Of a stretch of 64,000 bases of DNA, positions 58,956 through 64,000 are shown one piece after another. Every line of letters begins with the position of its first letter. Position 1 is the stretch's first letter. The notes under the pieces were generated by a model. That model was not told where the DNA came from. It saw nothing but the letters and a program-made list of their open reading frames with translations, and did not search any database. The position numbers were made by a program, and so were the translations under genes. Source of the DNA: Prunella strophiata (Eukaryota > Chordata > Aves > Passeriformes > Prunellidae); the NCBI GenBank assembly GCA_036583965.1, contig JAZBQD010000030.1, forward strand, positions 112,435,889-112,499,888, written 5' to 3'.

Positions 58956-60039
58956 AAGATCCAAGTGAGGGCAACAGGAAAAAGAATGGGAATTACTTGT
59001 AATATTAAAATATACAATTGATCTTGGTTACAGTTGCCTCGTTGGGAAAGAGGGGCTGAAACACAACAAATAAAATGCATGGAAGTACATAATTTTTTTT
59101 TTCTAAACTCAGGTTCTGCAGTCAGGTTTAGAACCACCATAAAATCTCAACATTATTATGTGTCTATATCTCATAATTTTTTTAGCAGGAGAATTTGAGA
59201 TGGGATCTGTTGCTTTGGAGGGAGAGAACAAAGGAAACATTTTGATTCTGAAAGTGCTGGAAGAATTTAAGCAATTTCAGGTTGAGTCTATTGTGACAAG
59301 GAATCCAATATAAGGCTGCACCAAAAGAAAGGGTGGATGGCCAGCTTGGGGTGCAGTGTCTTATATTCCTGTGGCAAAATTCCCACACAGTGTCACAGCC
59401 TTCAAATACCATCCCAAATACACCAGTTTAATGGGGCAAGGCATTATTTGGGTTTCCCCTGCTAGAGGAACAATTTGAATTATTCCTGCCTCTAAAATGT
59501 CCCTCTGTTTCTGCTGGTCCTGGGAATTAGTGATTTTCTGCAGCAGAACTCCTGGCTGGAAGAATTGCTGCTTCCTTCCAGGCATGATCCCCTTCAGAAG
59601 TGGGTGAAACACATGTGTGTGCCCGTGCAGTGGCTGGGGTTTGATCCTTAGTGCTGAAATCTGTGCTAGTTTTGCTCTTTGACAGCAGTGGGATGGAGCC
59701 CTGGGCTTGCTGGGTGTTTTTGTGAGCCCTCGTGGAAGGCATTGATTGTCATAAATGGAGCAAGATCATAAACTCTGGCCCTGTTCCTGCAGCAGTGGAT
59801 CAGCCCATCTGCAGGCCTTATGTCAATAAAAACAACTAATTACAGAATAACTAAATATAAAAGGCCCCACTGCTTAAGGAAACCCTCCTGTATCCCATTC
59901 CTGAGCTTCCTATTACATCTATGGAAAGTCTGGATAGTATTTGCTCCATTAAACCCTGGTTTTGAACTCCAGCTAAGCAAGAAGGAAACTGCAGCCTTTT
60001 CCTTGAAGTTCTATTCATTCTTGAACAGAGAAAGAAGTT
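58956..60039. other. Unique intergenic sequence
   Basis: No gene or repeat recognised. Confidence 0.45.
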
Positions 60040-60197
60040 GAAGAAGCTTGGACATTCCTGGAAGTGTCCAAGGCCAGGTTGGACAGGGCTTGGAGCAACC
60101 TGGGACAGTGGAAGGTGTCCCTGCCATGGCAGGGATGGAATTGGATGAACTTTAAGGTCCTTCCATCCCAAACCATTCATGATTCTGTGATGATTCC
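60040..60197 (+). mobile_element. CR1 LINE 3' fragment, sense
   Basis: GTCCAAGGCCAGGTTGGAC, GGAGCAACCTGGGACAGTGG, CCCTGCCATGGCAGGGATGG, then AAGGTCCTTCCATCCCAAAC and the tail CATGATTCTGTGATGATTC. Confidence 0.92.
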
Positions 60198-60449
60198 ATG
60201 TCTTTAGACTTTACAACTATTCCCATTTGTTTTGGGGGAGCTGCTTCCAGGCTGGTTGCATCTGTATCTCTTTTCCATGCTGGGACCTTCCCAGGTTCTG
60301 CTGGAAAACAGAAACCTGAAACCTGCCTTAACCCTGGAATCACCTTTCTCCTCCAGCTGGAAATAAAACACATAGTAATTACAGTTAATAGAATAGTTAA
60401 TATTTCTTTTTCACTTATCCACATGCAAAACCCTATGTGCTGGTTTTGC

Positions 60450-60484
<35 letters not shown>

Positions 60485-61769
60485 CAGTTTTTTTGCCTGC
60501 TGTCAGTTCAGGTTGGGTGAACTAAATACATTCCTCATCCTTCTGTTTTTAGTGTCTGAGGAGGAACAAAGGCATTTCCCTTCCCATATATATAGAAATG
60601 ATGAGGGTTTTTTTCCTTGTGAAATTTTTTTCTTTGAATTTCTAAGTCAAACTTGCATTTTTGCTTAAAAACTTGCTTTTTAGGTTCAGTAATGTATTAT
60701 AAATTTATTACTACTGCTTTACACTCAGTATTAGCAAATACATTTAGATGCTTAAAATATTATTTTTCTAAACACTGGACTTTACAGTTTCAAGGGTGAC
60801 AGGCCCATGTTTCATCTAGCAAAGTACTTCAGAATCCAGATGCTGAAAAAATGAGCCTAAAATTATGCATTCACTCAGTGTAAGCTATTTATAGACATTC
60901 CTCAAATGTATTTGAAATAAAAAAAAAAAACCAAATCTGTGAAGGTCACAAATTAAAGCATTATTGGAGATGACGTTTATCCTTCCAAGGTACTTTCTTG
61001 CTAGGGATGTGGCATATTTCTAATTTTGTAATGCATTAACATTTTTTTATTGATAAAGTGAGATTCAAGCTGCAGTGGAGGTGCCAGTCTTTCTGATCTG
61101 TATATTTGAACAGTTTTTGCAGTGGAGGTCAACACTTAATGGAAGTCACTTATTTGTTAAATACCTTGAGTTTATACAGCTGTTCTGTTTTTTTTTTTTT
61201 CCTTCTGCTTTCCAACATCAGAACTGAAAGTGCCACAAGTAGAAAGATAAATTAAAAAACAAAAAAAGTGTTTTGTGCCAAAGACATACAAAAGGAGTAA
61301 AATGCATTTAGTAACAGAAAGGAGGATTAGTCTGAAGAACTTCAGAGGGTTTTTAATTTTGTTCTGTGGTCAGATGATTATTTCCACTGGAAGCTGGCTG
61401 TATTTACTAATATTCTGAAGAAGGATCACCACAAGTATTTACACTTTGTCTTAAGAATACTTCAAGGGAAAAAAATGGTGTTGCCAGTCATGTTTGTGTT
61501 AATGTTCCCTGTGAAGGGTGGAGCCTTCAAAACAGCAGAAGAACCCTGCAGAGGGACTGTGAAGGACCTTTCACACTTCTGTCTTGTTAATCCTTCCACA
61601 GAGGACTTTTCATCCCTCCTGATACCCCACAAACCATCCCCGTCCTTCTGCCAGTGCAGGGGAACCCAGACCTGCCTGGAGGAGGGAGGCAGGTGCCACA
61701 AACTCCTTTGGAACAAAGCTGTGCTGGAGGACACCTCAGTGTTGTTCCACTGAGTGTCCTTAGCTGTGC
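60198..61769. other. Unique sequence, one small cysteine-containing frame
   Basis: Mostly AT-rich with T-rich tracts at 60456-60480 and near 61189. A 92-residue frame at 61475-61753 (plus) has six cysteines and a hydrophobic start; it is discussed as a finding because I cannot support it as a gene. Confidence 0.45.
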
Positions 61770-62232
61770 TGATGCCTCAGGTTTGAGCTTTTCTATTTTT
61801 CACACTTCTGTGCTGCTTTAGTGTGTGGGGCTGAGCTTCACATCAGGGGATGCTGAGCTCTGTGCACAGAGCAGGGAGACAAAACAATTCCTGCTCCAGC
61901 TGGGCACCAAGAACAAATGATCCAAATCTCAGCCCCAAGAGCACAAACAGCGTGGGCTGAAGAGAGAAAAACAAGCAGGGTGGGACTGGAGAACCTAAAG
62001 CTGGAATGGGACAATGAACTCCAAGGTGCAAATGGAGCAGAGCTGATCCAAGGGAGAGACCCCAGGAGCGCTTGTGCATTTTGGGGCCATTTTGGTTCAT
62101 CTTGGGTGCAGCCCTGGCTGGGCTCTGCTGCTGCCCAAGGTGCATCCATGGAGGAGATCCTTTGAATAAATCCCTGCTTTATTCTTTAGCTCTGCCCAGC
62201 CTCTGCTCTGGGTCAGCCTGAACAAGGCATCA
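61770..62232 (+). mobile_element. Solo LTR of an endogenous retrovirus, plus strand
   Basis: Bounded by TGATGCCT (61770) and AGGCATCA (ending 62232), perfect 8 bp inverted termini with TG...CA ends, and flanked by the 4 bp direct repeat GTGC (61766-61769 and 62233-62236). An AATAAA signal at 62165-62170 lies 62 bases before the 3' end, and a CTCTGCTCTGGGTCAGCC block near the end is of a kind I associate with bird LTRs. No internal retroviral sequence adjoins it. A 4 bp duplication fits class I (gamma-type) integration. No TATA box was clear to me. Confidence 0.88.
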
Positions 62233-62387
62233 GTGCCTGGCTTCTTTCTGGGAAAGAAACTTTCCCAAACTTTTCCTCACATGGGACAATTTTCACACTT
62301 CCTGGATCACTTTAGGTCCAGCTTAACTTCTCTCCTTTTAGGTCATGGCTGGGGTGTGCAGGTCAAGGTTGTGAAACTGAATCAGTT

Positions 62388-62515
62388 TATCATGGAACCT
62401 TGGAAAGGTGTGGGTTGGAAGGGACCTTAAAGATCACCCTGTTCCAACCCCTTGCCATGGGCAGGGACACTTTTTATAGACCAGATTTCACCAAGCCCCT
62501 GGCCTTGAACACTTC
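62388..62515 (-). mobile_element. CR1 LINE 3' fragment
   Basis: TCATGGAACCTTGGAAAGG, GTGGGTTGGAAGGGACC, TTAAAGATCACCCTGTTCC, TTGCCATGGGCAGGGACAC and CTGGCCTTGAACACTTCCAG. Confidence 0.9.
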
Positions 62516-63639
62516 CAGAAATGAACTTTCCTTGGGATAAATTCCAAGGTGTTAACTGGAGCTGCCTCATGGGTGACTCCCCCAGGACAGGCTTTGCTCT
62601 TTGCAGCCTCTGGACCAACAAAAGTGACTCCATAAGCACAGGGGGAAAAAAAAAAATTATATGTATATATATATATTTTTTTTTTTTTCATTAAAACAGT
62701 GATTTTTCTCATTAGAATGAGAAGCATCCCCAGAAACTAGGGGGGAGAAAAAGGAGGACAACTTTCCAGGGCAGATTACAGAAACATTTGTTGCATCCCT
62801 AAAAGTGAGTGCTTGCATGCAACAGATTCAGTGCCAGTACATTCTGTTCCTGAACAACGTATACATTTCTTGAATATGACAACTGAAGAAATTTATTGAA
62901 AGCAGAGAAAATGTTAGCTATTTTTTTTCCCTTCCTCATGTATTTCTAAACTGTCATTATACTTTAGGTCTCCCTAAAATGAATACAAGATTTTCCAGTT
63001 TTTAGATATTTTTTTTCATTGTAACAATTCAGGACTTTTCTGGGTTTGACAGAACTGTTGGATAATCTGCAGTAAATAACATACAGGTCTGTTGTACTCA
63101 GCAATTACTGAAAGTGCATGCTGTATGTCATTTCTGATTATGCAGATTTAGTCAAGTAATTATCCTTGAAAAAGCTGTGAGGTGTTCACACAGTTATTCA
63201 TGACATTTTATAATTACTACTGTTTGCTTATTAAGTCTGTGCCACCAATTTGTACTCCATGCTTAATTGTGGTTGAAAATATGAATTGCTGCGTGTGCTG
63301 TGAAAGTTGTCCTGATTCTGTACTCCCATTTTCCATGGGATTATTAGAAACAGATCTTCTGGGAACAAAACTAAAACTAGAGGCAGAGGTATCTGACAGC
63401 TAGAGAGCCCCTAGAGGATCTGGTCCAATCTTCTGTACATTAGCTGTGTTTCAGGTTCACAGAGGAACCTTCCTCGTGTGGAAAATTCAGGAATCAGAAG
63501 TGAGTGCAGAATGCCTGTGTTGGCCAATCCAGCAGTCTTTCTTTAAAAAATGTCCCTAAAGTCCAAGAAGCACAAGCCAAGGAAGGTTGAAGGAGCTGAT
63601 AACACCCACCATGGGATGGTGATAAGAGACCACCTGCTA
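62516..63639. other. Unique AT-rich sequence
   Basis: Contains an A/T simple tract at 62646-62690 with an alternating TATATATATATA core. No gene recognised. Confidence 0.5.
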
Positions 63640-64000
63640 AGAGCTGCCCCAGCCCTGCCCCAGCCCTGGGAGGAGCTGGAGCTGCTGCAGAGAGCCCAGA
63701 GGAGGCTCCAGGGTGAGCAGAGGGATGGAGCAGCTCTGCTGGCAGGAAAGGCTGGCACAGCTGGCATTGTTCACCTGCACAGGAGAAGCTTTGGGCTGAG
63801 CTCAGGGTGGCCTTGCAGGGCCTGGAGGAGCCCCAGGGAACCTGGAGAGAGACAATTTCCAGGGCATGCAGGGACAGCACCCAGGGAATGGCTCCCAGTG
63901 CCAGAGGGCAGGGCTGGATGGGAGCTTGGGAATGAGGAATTGTTCCCTGTGAGGGTGGGCAGGGGCTGGGATGGAATTGCCAGAGCAGCTGTGGCTGCCC
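63640..64000 (+). mobile_element. CR1 LINE fragment, continues beyond the window
   Basis: Sense CR1: a GCTGCAGAGAGCCCAGAGG block, AGGGATGGAGCAGCTCTGCT, TTTGGGCTGAGCTCAGGGTG, TGGAGAGAGACAATTTCCAG, GAGGAATTGTTCCCTGTGAG and CCAGAGCAGCTGTGGCTGCC at the last base. The 3' tail lies outside. Confidence 0.93.

Noticed and set aside
61475..61753. Avian beta-defensin
   Set aside because: Six cysteines are present but spacing is wrong and the terminal CC pair is missing.

Overview
This window reads as vertebrate nuclear DNA from a bird, probably a passerine. The basis is about two dozen 5'-truncated CR1 LINE fragments whose 3' ends carry the avian hallmark (a TTTGGGTTGGAAGGGACC-type block next to CACAGAATCA-type tail repeats), plus two solo long terminal repeats (LTRs) of avian endogenous retrovirus type. 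I found no operons, ribosome-binding sites, CRISPR arrays or bacterial genes. I could not confirm any protein-coding gene. The long open frames sit in low-complexity arrays or in the GC-rich island and are explained by composition.

Layout. 1-1600: CR1 pieces in opposing orientation with an internal ~31 bp minisatellite. 2045-2298: a tract without a single T. 3-12 kb: AT-rich unique sequence with scattered CR1 fragments. 12.35-15.63 kb: a ~3.3 kb GC-rich 21/24 bp minisatellite that starts inside a CR1 element. 15.6-23.7 kb: mostly unique sequence with one weak exon candidate on the minus strand. 23.7-29.8 kb: a CR1 cluster. 31.9-34.4 kb: the only clear CpG island, with splice-donor-like sites pointing outward on both strands, a G-quadruplex motif and a ~39-unit 16 bp CpG minisatellite. 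38.2-38.95 kb: a third minisatellite type. 43.7-44.5 kb: a CR1 carrying the same ~31 bp repeat as at the window start. 46.9-54 kb: more CR1, including a fold-back duplication. 56.5-57.1 and 61.8-62.2 kb: solo LTRs with target-site duplications. 63.6 kb to the end: a CR1 that runs out of the window.

Interpretation. If a gene starts here, the best place is the CpG island at 32.5-34.0 kb, which could be a bidirectional promoter. AT-rich segments with TAAT-type motifs (32.3-32.5, 34.04-34.42, 56.09-56.22 kb) are candidate conserved regulatory elements. The unusual theme of the window is tandem-repeat birth: at least five minisatellite blocks of four unrelated motifs in 64 kb, three of those blocks inside or abutting CR1 elements. 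The repeat calls rest on my recognition of family consensus, not on a database search.
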